A stretch of DNA of 64,000 nt from Branchiostoma floridae (lineage: Eukaryota > Chordata > Leptocardii > Amphioxiformes > Branchiostomatidae). The notes beneath the pieces are model-generated. The model saw only the letters and a list, made by a program, of their open reading frames with translations. It did no database searches and was not told where the DNA came from. Shown one piece after another: positions 40,101-54,200 of the stretch. The stretch covers positions 21,520,578 to 21,584,577 of the forward strand of contig NC_049991.1 of NCBI RefSeq assembly GCF_000003815.2, read 5' to 3'. Both the position numbers and the translations under genes were made by a program. Each line of letters begins with the position of its first letter. Position 1 is the stretch's first letter.

Positions 40101-43100
40101 TTTCGAGATTTTGTGTCATTCTCCAATTTAAGGGACTTGTTTTGGCCATTCTCGCCGTTCAGTGCGTTCCATATATGGCAAACAAAGCAATAACTCCCGC
40201 CCTGGGCGACAGGTGGCAGGTGTCGGTCTGCTAATTAATTGAATCGCGCCGCCAGCCAATCAGCGAAGAGGAAGGAACAATTCGTCGCCAATTGGTATTA
40301 AAACAACTAATGACACAACACTTGCCAAACAAAGCGCGAATTTCCTAAACTGAAGCTGATTGGCTAACATTGTCACGTGTGTATGTCGGCGAAACCATGC
40401 ATATTTGGGAGGATTTTGAAATTCATGTTACTCAATGAAAGGTACTGCAAAGAATATAGGAAGATAATATGCATTATTTATATGTTAACAATACGTAGCA
40501 TGATGAAATATATTGTGTTCGTAATGTATCTTTCTCCTCAAATTTTCAAAGGGATGTGTCACCCTGTGCCCGGTTTAAAATTGTAGTTTGCAAGGATTTG
40601 GAGTTCAGACAGGGTCATTTGAGCGGTAGCGGACGGTACCCGTGCATTGAACGTTAGAATACAAGTATTTGTCATTGAATTTACCAACACTCCGCATGGC
40701 AATTGAATATGAATCATTTTCGGATTTGACTTTGGTAGGGTTAGTTGAGACAATCGAGAAAATGTTATTTGGCGGAAAATGCGGGGAAATTGGCCAGTTT
40801 GCGTTTACTTTTCATACGTAAGTTTAACAGTGGCGAGAATAACTTACTGTTAAAATGTTTCATTTTTGCGCAGGGGTGACTTATAACAGTCCAATGTTGC
40901 GTGGAAATGGGTATGGCTGAAATTTGCTGTATTTGCAACCAAGCAAATGTCGGCCTTTCTAGTTTTAAACAAAGCACCGTATTACTCCTATTCAATCAGT
41001 GCTTCAGTGCCTCAGTTTCTTCTGTAAGATTTACAGTCACTATTTACATCCAGACACTTTTTGCATTTTGCGACTTGCAGTCGCAAAATGCCTTCTGGCC
41101 AGTGTAGTCGCCGTTGTGATGTTGAGATGAACGGACCTGTTCAATCCATGCCAAACATTTGTATACCTGTTAAAACAGGCATTTTTTCAACATGTTCGCA
41201 CTAGCGCAGTGGTAAAGTTTACGCATTCTAAACCAATGCACCCGGTTCGAATCCGGGGAGGTAGATTTTTTTCAACTTTTTTTTTCTTTTTTACATCCAT
41301 TAAAATACTAATTTTTACATCCATTTGGCCACACCAATTTATTTCTTTGGTTAACGGATTCGCCGCTTCGTTTTTTTGCCGAATAGAAATAAAAATTAAA
41401 AAAAAAACTTAAAAATGCCCCGCAACAGAGCTCACTCAAAAACAGGCAATGTGTAGTGAAATTTGCTGCAGTTCACGCAAATTTTAACAGGTGGCGTCTA
41501 GATCTGCTGCAGTTCAGACACATATGTGAATCTCTCCATAGTTACTCTGTTCTATTTATATGACATTCTAATAACTAGAAAAAAAAACGTTCACACACGC
41601 AAACATTGGCAAAATGCCAGCTTTTTTTAAAAGCACTTGTTTTGCTTCACCTTGAACTATGAGTAAATAGACGAGACAGACTTTATAGCTGAAAGTCCCC
41701 AAATAAAGAAAACTGAACAATGGTTGAACTGGTTCTAACAAAATGTTCTCCTTCTGTTTTCGGGGCATGGATATTAGGCATTTGGCAGGGATAAGTAACC
41801 GTCAAATTGCAACATTACAGGCAAATTACGCTAGCCTGGACTCCAGCCGTGTTGTGCTTTGGTCGCTCTGCTTCCTTGCAAACACGTCTGGCATTCGTTA
41901 GCATTGGAACGATTGGTCCTTACGTCACTAATGCGGGAAAGATAGAAGTAGTGTTCCGTTCGATTACGAACTGTAAACATGATTCTGTGTGTTCGATTTC
42001 CACCTTGGTGGTGCTTTGCGAAGGGGGCTTGGAGCCAACAGCCAATCAGAAATCGCGCACATAAAGTGTGCGAATATTCAAATGCCGATCGTTCCAATGC
42101 TAACGAATGCCAGACGTACTGGCAGGAGCAGAGCGACCAACGCACAGTACGGCTGGATTCCAGGCTAAAATTACGCAACAAGATCAATCAGTTTCTCACC
42201 TTTACAGCCATGACCATCCTCCATGAGTCTGAAGCCGGGTCTGCACATACACCTGTGGCTGCTCTGAGTGTGGATACAGATTTGGGCACATCCACCGTTT
42301 CTTGTTGCACAGTCATTATTGCCTACAGAGCAAAACACAGTTTTAAAGTACAACTTTATTGATGGCATCATGGTGGAATCGTGTAATTCTTCTACATGCA
42401 ATTCAGCAGCCAATTGACACGTGGAAATATTTTTTTTCCTTTTTTACTGAAATCAACCATTTCTACTTAATTGGATGAATAAATTTCTAATGTCATATGT
42501 ATGTACGTAAATACATGTGTAGACTAAGGTGGTTCGGTCACGTGGTAAGAAGACCACCAAACACATTAGTCCACAAAACATACCATCAAGATTTCCAAAA
42601 GCCAAGGCCACGGGGGAGACCCCCGAAGCGATGGAGGGACCAAATTGTAACTGATATCGGACAGAGTATCAAGTTCGCGGAGACAAATGCAAAGGACCGT
42701 GCAACCTGGAGACTTCTAACGGAGAGGAGCAAGGGGCCAGTCCCAGGCCTAGGCAGGTAGGCAGACAGGACGTTGTGACAAAAGTCTTTAATCACAAAAG
42801 GATTTGGTAACTAGAGTTCCACGAACACATCCCTTCGCCAAATAATCATGCCTTTATTCAAGACTTTATGGTCTTATTCATGTACTAGTATTACTAAAGA
42901 GTACCTACCCTAATAGCAAACAACTGCATGAACGTGTGTTCCCCACAAACGCTACCAAAAACATGAACGTCTTGGCAGAGGGGACACTGAAATTATGTGC
43001 ACTGTTGTGATACTTTCCAGCGCAACTTTCATATTTGTAAACTTTCCTCATTAATTATGTAAATTTGTTGTTAATTTGTGTAATAAGTATCCCACTATGT

Positions 43101-45179
43101 AAGTCTTCACTTAGGCTATCTACATACCAAAAATCATGATCCGTCAACATGTTCATGTTTCTGATTAATCATGTTAATTAGGTCATCATTTGCATAATTG
43201 ATATGTATTGGACATTTCTCTTAGATTTCTGCCCATTATCGAACTTGACCTTTGTTTTTGTGACCCTACCCACCTGCCAAATATTATCAGGATCCATTCA
43301 AGGGTTCTCGAGTTATACTGTTTACGAGAAAGCGGGCGCACACGTTCGGCCCGATACCGTCCTGACAAAAAAAGGCTACGCCAACCATTTTCAAACACGA
43401 CCTTCCTTTCCGCAACCGCTACTCAAATACCAAAATATCATTAAAATCCATACACAGCTTCTCGAGTTATATGCTGTTGACCTACATATAGGGACATAAT
43501 ATGAGGCCTTAACCAAAAATATAACCTTCTTGGCGAAGGTAACAAGATTAACTGTAACAGCAACCTCCAGCCATCACCACCACGGTTAAACTATGGTCGA
43601 ACCAAGAGACTTGGTGCATTTTTGCGTTCTGTATCTTTGTCATAATTTTCATGTAATGGGAGACCAGATTGATGCAAGTTAATAGTACCGAATGATGAGC
43701 TGCAGGTCGAGGACTTAGAACGCTGTGGGGGACAGGACTTTCTGGAGGGAAAGAGTGGATCTGGTCCGGTCAAGGCGCCCGTGAAGATGATGATGATGAT
43801 ACCTACCTACTGAGCCTGCGCACACGGTGTACACAATCCTGTCTCCGCTCCCGTCTGAGGCAAAGGCTGCTGCTGTGTTGTACAGACTTTTACGACTCTC
43901 ACGTATCCCACTTTGGCAGGTGCCTGCGTCACAGACGTAAAAGCCAAAACTCCTTCCCCTTGTATCTTCGACTGAGAAAGCCAAATTCGCCACCTCGTGT
44001 ACACGGTTGGTCCAACAGCCCAGCACATTGTTGATGTAGGGGTCAGAGTCATACTCGGTCATACACCTATAGATACAGCAACATTGTTAGATACATCAAC
44101 AATTGATGACATTTGTCTCCTACTTACAAAAAATCAATTATGCAAAGGATGACCTAACTTGTATACTAGATATCTATAGGCACTCACATACATGTATGTG
44201 GCGAATTTGAGTTTGTTGTAGCACATTTGAGTAGAGTATATCTGCCCTTTCGGCAGTTGGATGGCAGAATCAAAGCGTACTGGCGGCAAGGAGAACCACG
44301 CGCTGACACGGCAAGAGTAACTTTCAGCGTTTGGTGGTGGAGGCAGCGTCATGGTATGGGGTGGTATAACCATCGTAGGAAAAACAAGACTCGTCATCAT
44401 TCCAGGCAACTTCAATGTGGTGAGATATAGGGACACCATCCTCAATCCCGTCGTAATATCATACCTCTTTTATATTGGACCAACTGCTATAATTACAACC
44501 CGTCCACACAAGGCAAGGACCATTGCAGACAACCTTCAGGATACATGCGATGCTGGAGTACAGTCACAGTCTTAGGATGGACTAGCCTTCCTATGCATGG
44601 CTTATGGCTAGCACTCGATTGAACACGTCTTGGTACAAATTGTTTGCTTGAGTAACAGTGGCTTTGATTGACATGTCCTGTTTATTCAACGTGCCTTCAT
44701 TCACAAGTCAATACCGACGGAAGAAAGTGAACTGAATGAAATCTTTGATTTTATCAGGATAATTTCGGCACTTTATTTCTGCGACCCACTGCACGTAAGC
44801 AGGCCTGGTGCTCGTTCCATGAATTTACACAAATAAAAAATACTCTCCTCAGATGTGCTAAAAATAAATTTCGATGTTCTGTATACCAAAGATTACGTGA
44901 AAAAAGGATTAATTGAATCATTGTCATCCACGGCCGCACCAACCGGACGATACTGTGTTGAAACGAGACACTCAGGCATATTTGGGCACTTTTTTTGGTG
45001 ACCCACTCACGTAGGCAGGACTGGTGCTTGTTTCGTGAGTTTACAATGATAACGAGTTTTATACCATCGGAAAGGAAATCACACAAGCTTTCTATTGATA
45101 TATAATACATTGAAGTTGATGCAGCAGAAATAACGGAAATATGATCAACAGAAGTTAGTATTCCAAACTTTTTGTGCTG

Positions 45180-45260
<81 letters not shown>

Positions 45261-48200
45261 ATAAACATCTGTATATAAGTTAGAATAGTCTTCCCCACAG
45301 CCCGTTGGTCTCCGTCCATACCACCAACAGAGGTTCTGGTAGTCCCTGCACCAGTTCTCCTTGACAGACTGACCGTCAGCCGGCAATCGCGCCTCTATGG
45401 CCATAAAGTCCACTCCTTTATACTGCTGGTTTGCAGTACGGAGAACCGTAAAGGCGTAGTCTGCGGGTGAGGGAAGGACATCGTGTTAGTACATGTAACA
45501 ACGTTTGACACAAATTAGAATAAACTAGAGTTCGGCGACCTCATACCTCCATGAAAATTTAGAGCTTTCGTAAATTTCATGCAATTGACCAACACATTAA
45601 CATAATTTATGCATGGTGTTGTTCATCTTTGACTAACGTACACATGTCACAATTATAAAATTCCCATTATTGATCATAAAGTGGTATCTGCTTGTATTCC
45701 ACCTATCCTAATTAACATGTGTTATATGTATTGAGGTCCAGTTATTGAAAACAATGGAACTATACAATTTCCTCATTAATTATGCAAATTAAGTCCTCAT
45801 TATGACATCATTATGAACATCTTTGCCTAAGCTACCTGCATGCCTAAAATGCAGGCAATCCGTCGTTCCTTTCTGCAGTTATCCTCTTTGGAGTGTCTTG
45901 ACAAAAACGCCCCTGCAGTTCCACAATTAAATGTTAGGGGACTGAAACTTGCCCCACTTTTTTATGACGCTAAAGGCTATCTACCACTTAAATATCACGA
46001 CCATATCACGTCCGTGACAAGAGATACATTGAAAAAACTGCTATGATAGAATATTCTCATTAATTATGCAAATGTACTCCTATTTTGCATAATTAGTATT
46101 TCATCTTGTACAACATTGTCTAAGGTACCTACATACGAAAAATCATGAAAATCCGTTGTTCCCTTCTTGAGTTATCCTCGTCAGAAGTTTTTGACAAAAA
46201 TGCCCCTGCTATCCCAAAACTAAACGCTAGGGGGCCCAAACTTATGTCATTTCTTCCTGAGCACAAGAGCTGTCAAACAATAAAAAGTCGTGACCATAGC
46301 ATGTTCAGAACACCGAGATAGCAAAACCGGAAGTTGCGCTGCAGTACCAAGGGGAGTCGCTAGGGGGTCCAAAATCTAATCATTTCCAGATTTTATCACA
46401 CCATACCAACACACCAAGTATGAAACCAATCCATCCAACCGTTCTTGAGTTATTTTGTTTACACACACATACACACACACACACAAACACACACACAGAC
46501 ACACAAACGTAGGGTAAAATATAACCTCCATGACATTTCATGGAGGTAATTACAATTTTGGTGTACAGTACAACAAAATGCTTATTTTTGCGATTTTTTT
46601 GCCATCTTTTTCCAAAAAACTACACTTTTGGCTCTTGTACCTTGGTTTTACAACCAAATGATCTGAAATTTAGTATAGGAGTGCCATACACATATGCGCA
46701 CATGGATTCATCAACACTTTAGGCATACAGTACAACAAAATACTTAATTTTGCGACTATTTGGCCATTTTATGACAAAAAAAAGGACACTTTNNNNNNNN
46801 NNNNNNNNNNNNNNNNNNNNNNNNNNNNNNNNNNNNNNNNNNNNNNNNNNNNNNNNNNNNNNNNNNNNNNNNNNNNNNNNNNNNNNNNNNNNNNNNNNNN
46901 NNNNNNNNNNNNNNNNNNNNNNNNNNNNNNNNNNNNNNNNNNNNNNNNNNNNNNNNNNNNNNNNNNNNNNNNNNNNNNNNNNNNNNNNNNNNNNNNNNNN
47001 NNNNNNNNNNNNNNNNNNNNNNNNNNNNNNNNNNNNNNNNNNNNNNNNNNNNNNNNNNNNNNNNNNNNNNNNNNNNNNNNNNNNNNNNNNNNNNNNNNNN
47101 NNNNNNNNNNNNNNNNNNNNNNNNNNNNNNNNNNNNNNNNNNNNNNNNNNNNNNNNNNNNNNNNNNNNNNNNNNNNNNNNNNNNNNNNNNNNNNNNNNNN
47201 NNNNNNNNNNNNNNNNNNNNNNNNNNNNNNNNNNNNNNNNNNNNNNNNNNNNNNNNNNNNNNNNNNNNNNNNNNNNNNNNNNNNNNNNNNNNNNNNNNNN
47301 GCTGGTTTTAAAACCAAATGTTCTGAAATTTAGTATAGGAGTGCCATACACATATGCGCACATGGATTCATCAACACTTTAGGCATACAGTACAACAAAA
47401 TACTTAATTTTGCGACTATTTGGCCATTTTATGACCAAAAACGTACACCTTTGGCTCCTGTACCCTGGTTTTAAAACCAAATGACATGAATTTGGGTAAA
47501 AGGGTGCACTAGATACTTATTCACAAATGACACATGTATGATTTTTGGCATAAACCTCTTCAAAATGATATATTTGGGGATTTTGTGTCATTCTCCAATT
47601 TAAGGGACTTGTTTTGGCCATTCTCGCCGTTCAGTGCGTTCCATATATGGCAAACAAAGCAATAACTCCCGCCCTGGGCGACAGGTGGCAGGTGTCGGTC
47701 TGCTTATTAATTGAATCGCGCCGCCAGCCAATCAGCGAAGAGGAAGGAACACTTCGTCGCCAATTGGTATTAAAACAACTAAAGACACAACACTTGCCAA
47801 ACAAAGCGCGAATTTCCTAAACTGAAGCTGATTGGCTAACATTGTCACGTGTGTATGTAGGCGAAACCATGCATATTTGGGAGGATTTTGAAATTCATGT
47901 TACTCAATGAAAGGTACTGCAAAGAATATAGGAAGATAATATGTGCATTATTTATATGTTAGCAATACGTAGCATGATGAAATATATTGTGTTCGTAATG
48001 TATCTTTCTCCTCAAATTTTCAAAGGGATGTGTCACCCTGTGCCCGGTTTAAAATTGTCGTTTGCGAGGATTTGGAGTTCAGACAGGGTCATTTGAGCGG
48101 TAGCGGACGGTACCCGTGCATTGAACGTTAGAATACAAGTACCCTGTATTTGTCATTGAATTTACCAACACTCCGCATGGCAATTGAATATGAATCATTT

Positions 48201-51200
48201 TCGGATTTGACTTTGGTAGGGTTAGTTGAGACAATCGAGAAAATGTTATTTGGCGGAAAATGCGGGGAAATTGGCCAGTTTGCGTTTAGTTTTCATACGT
48301 AAGTTTAACAGTGGCGAGAATAACTTACTGTTAAAATGTTCCATTTTTGCGCAGGGGTGACTTATAACAGTCCAATGTTGCGTGGAAATGGGTATGGCTG
48401 AAATATGCTGTATTTGCACCCAAGCAAATGTCGGCCTTTCTAGTTTTAAACAAAGCACCGTATTACTCCTATTCAATCAGTGCTGCAGTGCCTCAGTTTC
48501 TTCTGTAAGATTTACAGTCATTATTTACATCCAGACACTTTTTGCATTTTGCGACTTGCAGTCGCAAAATGCCTTCTGGCCAGTGTAGTCGCCGTTGTGA
48601 TGTTGAGATGAACGGACCTGTTCAATCCATGCCAAACATTTGTATACCTGTTAAAACAGGCATTTTTTCAACATGTTCGCACTAGCGCAGTGGTAAAGTT
48701 TACGCATTCTAAACCAATGCACCCGGTTCGAATCCGGGGAGGTAGATTTTTTTCAACTTTTTTTTCTTCTTTTTTACATCCATTAAAATACTAATTTTTA
48801 CATCCATTTGGCCACACCAATTTATTTCTTTGGTTAACGGATTCGCCGCTTCGTTTTTTTGCCGAATGGAAATAAAAATTTAAAAAAAAACTTAAAAATG
48901 CCCCGCAACAGAGCTCACTCAAAAACAGGCAATGTGTAGCGAAATTTGCTGCAGTTCACGCAAATTTTAACAGGTGGCGTCTAGATCTGCTGCAGTTCAG
49001 GCACATATGTGAATCTCTCCATGCGCCAATATCAGGTCTAGTTACTCTGTTCTATTTATATGACATTCTAATAACTAGAAAAAAACGTTCACACACGCAA
49101 ACATTGGCAAAATGCCAGCTTTTTTAAAAGCACTTGTTTTGCTTCACCTTGAACTATGAGTAAATAGACGAGACAGACTTTATAGCTGAAAGTCCCCAAA
49201 TAAAGAAAAGTGAGCAATGGTTGAACTGGTTCTAACAAAATGTTCTCCTTCTGTTTTCGGGGCATGGATATTAGGCATTTGGCAGGGATAAGTAACCTAC
49301 AAATTGCAACATTACAGGCAAATTACGCAACAAGATCAATCAGTTTCTTCACCTTTACAGCCATGACCATCCTCCATGAGTCTGAAGCCGGGTCTGCACA
49401 TACACCTGTAGCTGCTCTGAGTGTGGATACAGATTTGGGCACATCCACCGTTTCTTGTTGCACAGTCATTATTACCTACAGAGCACAGTTTTAAAGTACA
49501 ACTTTATTGATGGCATCATGGTGGAATCGTGTAATTCTACATGCAATTCAGCAGCCAATTGACACGTGGAAATATTTTTTTTCCTTTTTTACTGAAATCA
49601 ACCATTTCTACTTAATTGGATGAATAAATTTCTAATGTCATATGTATGTACGTAAATACATGTGTAGACTAAGGTGGTTCGGTCACGTGGTAAGAAGACC
49701 ACCAAACACATTAGTCCACAAAACATACCATCAAGATTTCCAAAAGCCAAGGCCACGGGGTAGACCCCCGAAGCAATGGAGGGACCAAATTGTAACTGAT
49801 ATCGGACAGAATATCAAGTTCGCGGAGACAAGTGCAAAGGACCGTGCAACCTGGGGACTTCTAACGGAGAGGAGCAAGGGGCCAGTCCCAGGCCTAGGCA
49901 GGTAGGCAGACAGGACGTTGTGGCAAAAGCCTTTTATCACAAAATTATTAGGTAACAAGATTAACTGTAACAGCAACCTCCAGCCACCACCACCACGGTT
50001 TAACTATGGTCAAATTGGTGCATTTTTGCGGTCTGTAACTTTGTCATAATTTAATGTAATGGGAGACCAGATTGATGCAAGTTAATAGTACCGAATGATG
50101 AGCTGCAGGTCGAGGACTTGGGACGCTATGGGGGACAGGACGCTATGGGTGACAGGACTTTCTGGAGGGAGAGAGTGGATTTGATCTGGTCAAGGCGCCC
50201 GTGATGATGATGATGATGGTACCTACCTACTGAGCCTGTGCAAAGGGTGTACACAATCCTGTCTCCGCTTCCGTCTGAGCGAAAGGCCGCTGCTGTGCTG
50301 TACAGGCTCCAGTGACTCCCGCGTAGCCCGCGTTGGCAGTTGCTGGTGTCACAGTCGCGAAAGCCGAAACTCCTGCCCGCTGTAGCCCCGGCTGAGAAAG
50401 CCAGGTTCGCCACCTCAGCTACACGGTCCGTGTTGCCACAGCCGAGCACATTGTTGATGTAGGGGTCAGAGTCATACTCAGTCACACACCTATAGATACA
50501 GCAACATTTTTAGATACATCAACATTTGATGACATTTGTCTCCTTCTTACAAAAGATCAATTATGCAAAGGAAGACCTAATTTGCATACTAGATATCTAT
50601 AGGCACTCACTCATGTATGTGGCGAATTTGAGAGTCCTTTCATAAAACGTGGTGGATTTATAAAGTTTCGTCACTAATTATGCCAAGTATCTGCTGATTT
50701 ACATAATTAGTATCTTCTTATGTGTACATGATAGCTTTATTGCACAACAATTGTACCCACCAGAATTAAGCAGCTGCATGAAAGTGTGGATATGGCGGTT
50801 GAATATTCCCTTTTATCTATTCCAAATTACTTCCAGCGTCAAAGTGGTTCAAGCTCATTTATAGGCTACAGATATATATAGGCTACAGTGCCTACAGATA
50901 GGCTACAGAGCCACCACCCTATCTCATGGTAAATTATTTGGCCAACTTCTTCTATTTGTCATCTAGCTGACACGTCTGCTTTGAGTATTTCCCGTGTGTC
51001 TGTTATTGTACTGTGTTTATCAGCAGAGCTTCTTGACTTGTTGATCTAACCAACTGTGTGTCTGAATAGAGGCCAAGCTGTCATCAACTATACAAGTGTA
51101 ATGCACAGATGCACAGAGCCCTGAGTGACCGTCAAAAGAGGTCGATTTATAAAATTACAAAAATTCCACATTGATGGTGTGAATGTAGCCCAGATTTCCA

Positions 51201-54200
51201 TACAATACACTTTAAGATTTTCATAATCCCCTAAGGTACGCACATACTAAAAATGATGCAAAACCATCCACCAGTACGTGACTTATTCTCTTCCAAAGAG
51301 AACAGCAAAGTCGCCCACTGCAGTTCGAAACAAGCCGCCAGGGGACAAACTTACACTTCTTAATCCCTGCCCAAAGACGTATTCACTACTAAAAAATCAT
51401 GAACATGGCATCTGAGAAAAATTTTACTACCAAATTGAACCACCTCTACAGTGCAGTAACTCGCCGCTAGGAGACCCATTATCTAACATGACCTTCATTT
51501 TCTCAACCCCCACACAACTAACAAGAATCATGCAAAACAATCTATAACTTCTAGAGTTATCTTGTACGCAAACACACACACACACAAACGCTCGCCTCGC
51601 TGCAGTGCCCATAGAAAGCTCCAGGTGAACCGTTTTCGAACAGGACCTTCTTTCCAAGTCACCGCTCTCCTGTTATTTACCAGCGGGACCAAGTCACCGT
51701 TCTCCTATCATTTACTAGCTGGATCCAGGTTTATCTGTCCCCCTTCCCCAGATATCCATGACAAAATGCACGATTTTAATATTTTGCTCCTATAGAAGCG
51801 TAATAGTAACACCTCAACCCAGATTACAAGACACATAATGTATTATCAGCATGCACGATGTCACAGAACCTACCGGATGTAGTCGTAGTGGCTGTTTGCC
51901 CCACTCAAAACTGCATAGTCCTCCCCACAGCCCGTTGGCCTCTGTCCGTACTCTGCACAGAGGTTCTGGTAGTCCCTGCACCAGTTCTCAGTGGCAGACA
52001 GGCCGTCAGCTGGCAGTTTGGCTTTGATGGCGAAGAAGTCCACTCCTTCATACTGCTGGTTTGCAGTACGGAGGACCTCAAAGGCGTGACGTGCTGAATG
52101 AGAAAGTGGAACTTCATTTATCATGCAATGTCTGATTTCTCTTCATGACAGAAAATACTGATTCAGGATCAGTTTGCGAAAAACGAATATCTGAAATGAT
52201 AAATGTAATGTGGAGATAGTTTTGCAGGCATGACATTTTATATTACCCATTTGTTTTACTAATGCCTACCAGTACTAAACAATTCATACAATTTTTAAAA
52301 ATTGTTCTTGGTATGGTGGCAAAGACAATTAAAACATATCTATATAGGAAAAGAAGCGACTGACTGCATTCCATTTAAAAGTAGGGTGACGAACATGAAA
52401 CGTTCATAATATTAAAACATGCACAGGATATCATGTTACTTGGAAATGATCAATTAAGGGTTAATGACCCGCCCGAGGTGTATATGGTGTCATAACGCCT
52501 GGTCCTTTGCTATAACCACCGAATAAAACCACCGAATGAGCGAAGTTGGTTTTATGAGGTGGTCATAGCAAAGAACCAGGCGTTATGACACCACGTACAC
52601 CGAGGAACAGGCGGGTCATTAACGTTATTATCATATAGCCTGTCCAAACTTACAAACTCCTGTATGACGCATAGATCCCTTGGTCATTTAACTATACGTG
52701 TGAATTCCTTTGTCGAATTTCTGAAAATTCAAATTTGTTCTTTGGTACACACATTTGAACAGAGATTACAGATTGCATTTTGAAACCAAAATTTCCACAG
52801 AAAATATTCGAAACATTGTAGTCTTTGGCTTTTTAGAGCAACAAAATCATTATGAATGTTAACAGAATGAGCCATTCCCCTTTGCAGTCTGTACTTAGTC
52901 CCTCTGCTCTGGTATACGTTTCGCTCCTTTTGATGGGTCAATGCCTGCATATCCCTTACTTTGTTGTGTGTATCGCTCCTTCTAATTGGTCAAAATGAAT
53001 CGACACCGGCACCGGTGTCGATTTATTACTCCTTATCCTAAATTAAGGAGTTTGATGAGACCTGGAAATTATTAGATTTTGCCAAATTTTTGGGTCCCTA
53101 GCAGCCTGTTACGGTACTACAGTGGAACTTCCGGGTTGGATATCTTGAGTTCTGGACATGCTGTGGTTATGCTTTTTAAGTGGTAGATAGCTCTTGATGC
53201 CGAGAAGAAGTGGCATACGTTTGGACCCCTAGCGGCTTGTTTTGGAACTGCAGGGCAGGTTTAGTGTCAGACTTTGAAAGGGAATAACTCAAGAAGTTGA
53301 CGGAGTGTCACAATTTTTGGAATGTAGATAGCTTAAGTGATGTTTCATATAACCACATCTGAATTATGCATATTGGAATCCAATTTTGCATAGTTAATGA
53401 GAAAATCTTCTAAACACGATCAGTTCCATTATAGGACCATTGCAACATGTGACATTTGTAACTGAGAAAGAGAAGAATATCGATAGATATATATAATGCA
53501 AACTAAAAACCTAATTTTAATGAGAAAATGCTACAATGTCATTGTGGTAATGACGGGAACTTCTTACTTGAAGCATTTGGAAGTTACGTACAGGTGAACA
53601 TCGCTGAACATTAATTATGCAAATAAGGTCCTCATTTGCATAAATTATCAGAAATTGCAATAAAAGCCTTTCTCAACATAGATTGGGCCGTGATCGAGTA
53701 ATATGGTTTATGCCAACCAGAACCTTATTTGCATAATTAATGACAAACAATTGATANNNNNNNNNNNNNNNNNNNNNNNNNNNNNNNNNNNNNNNNNNNN
53801 NNNNNNNNNNNNNNNNNNNNNNNNNNNNNNNNNNNNNNNNNNNNNNNNNNNNNNNNTGTATACCAAATTTCAGCATCTTTTGGCTAAAACTATTAAAGAA
53901 ACTCATTTATGTCAAGCGGCTTTAATCAGGTGAAAACCAATGACTGCTCCTTGTTTCTGTCGATACAAAAGGCCCGTTGGCGTTGATAGAGAAAAATTCC
54001 GCAAAGGCCAGTGAGGATTAGGTGTATTTTCCCACTTTTCTATTTTTTTCTGACACAGAGAAGCCCCTTTTTTTTGCATGCACCGAATTGAAATTGTGTC
54101 CGCTATTTGACGTACATTCTGTCACCCTGCCTGTATGCCGCACGTCCTATCTATGTTGGAAGAAAGTTTGTATTGCACTATAGAATATATATTAACTCTT

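Larger units (their letters stand above)
35100..49970 (-). repeat. Tandem segmental duplication inside the gene
   Basis: Unit 1 (about 35.1-42.8 kb) and unit 2 (about 42.5-49.97 kb) are near-identical over exons and introns. Exon offsets are 8103 (B), 8105 (A) and 7153 (EGF). The units differ by an extra stretch at 37414-38664 in unit 1, a 730 bp insertion at about 42813-43543 in unit 2 and the N gap in unit 2. In transcription order each unit is EGF-A-B. The A1/B1 module at 50.2-52.1 kb is an older third copy. Confidence 0.9.

Noticed and set aside
46719-47382. Long open frames on both strands
   Set aside because: They run through 508 N of assembly gap; only a few real residues at the ends.
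41194-48745. Two functional tRNA genes
   Set aside because: The T arm and B box are good, but the acceptor stem does not pair and the variable loop is one base. Better explained as a tRNA-derived SINE head.
42497-49905. Short plus-strand genes in the EGF-B introns
   Set aside because: They are LINE ORF2 C-terminal fragments copied along with the duplication.
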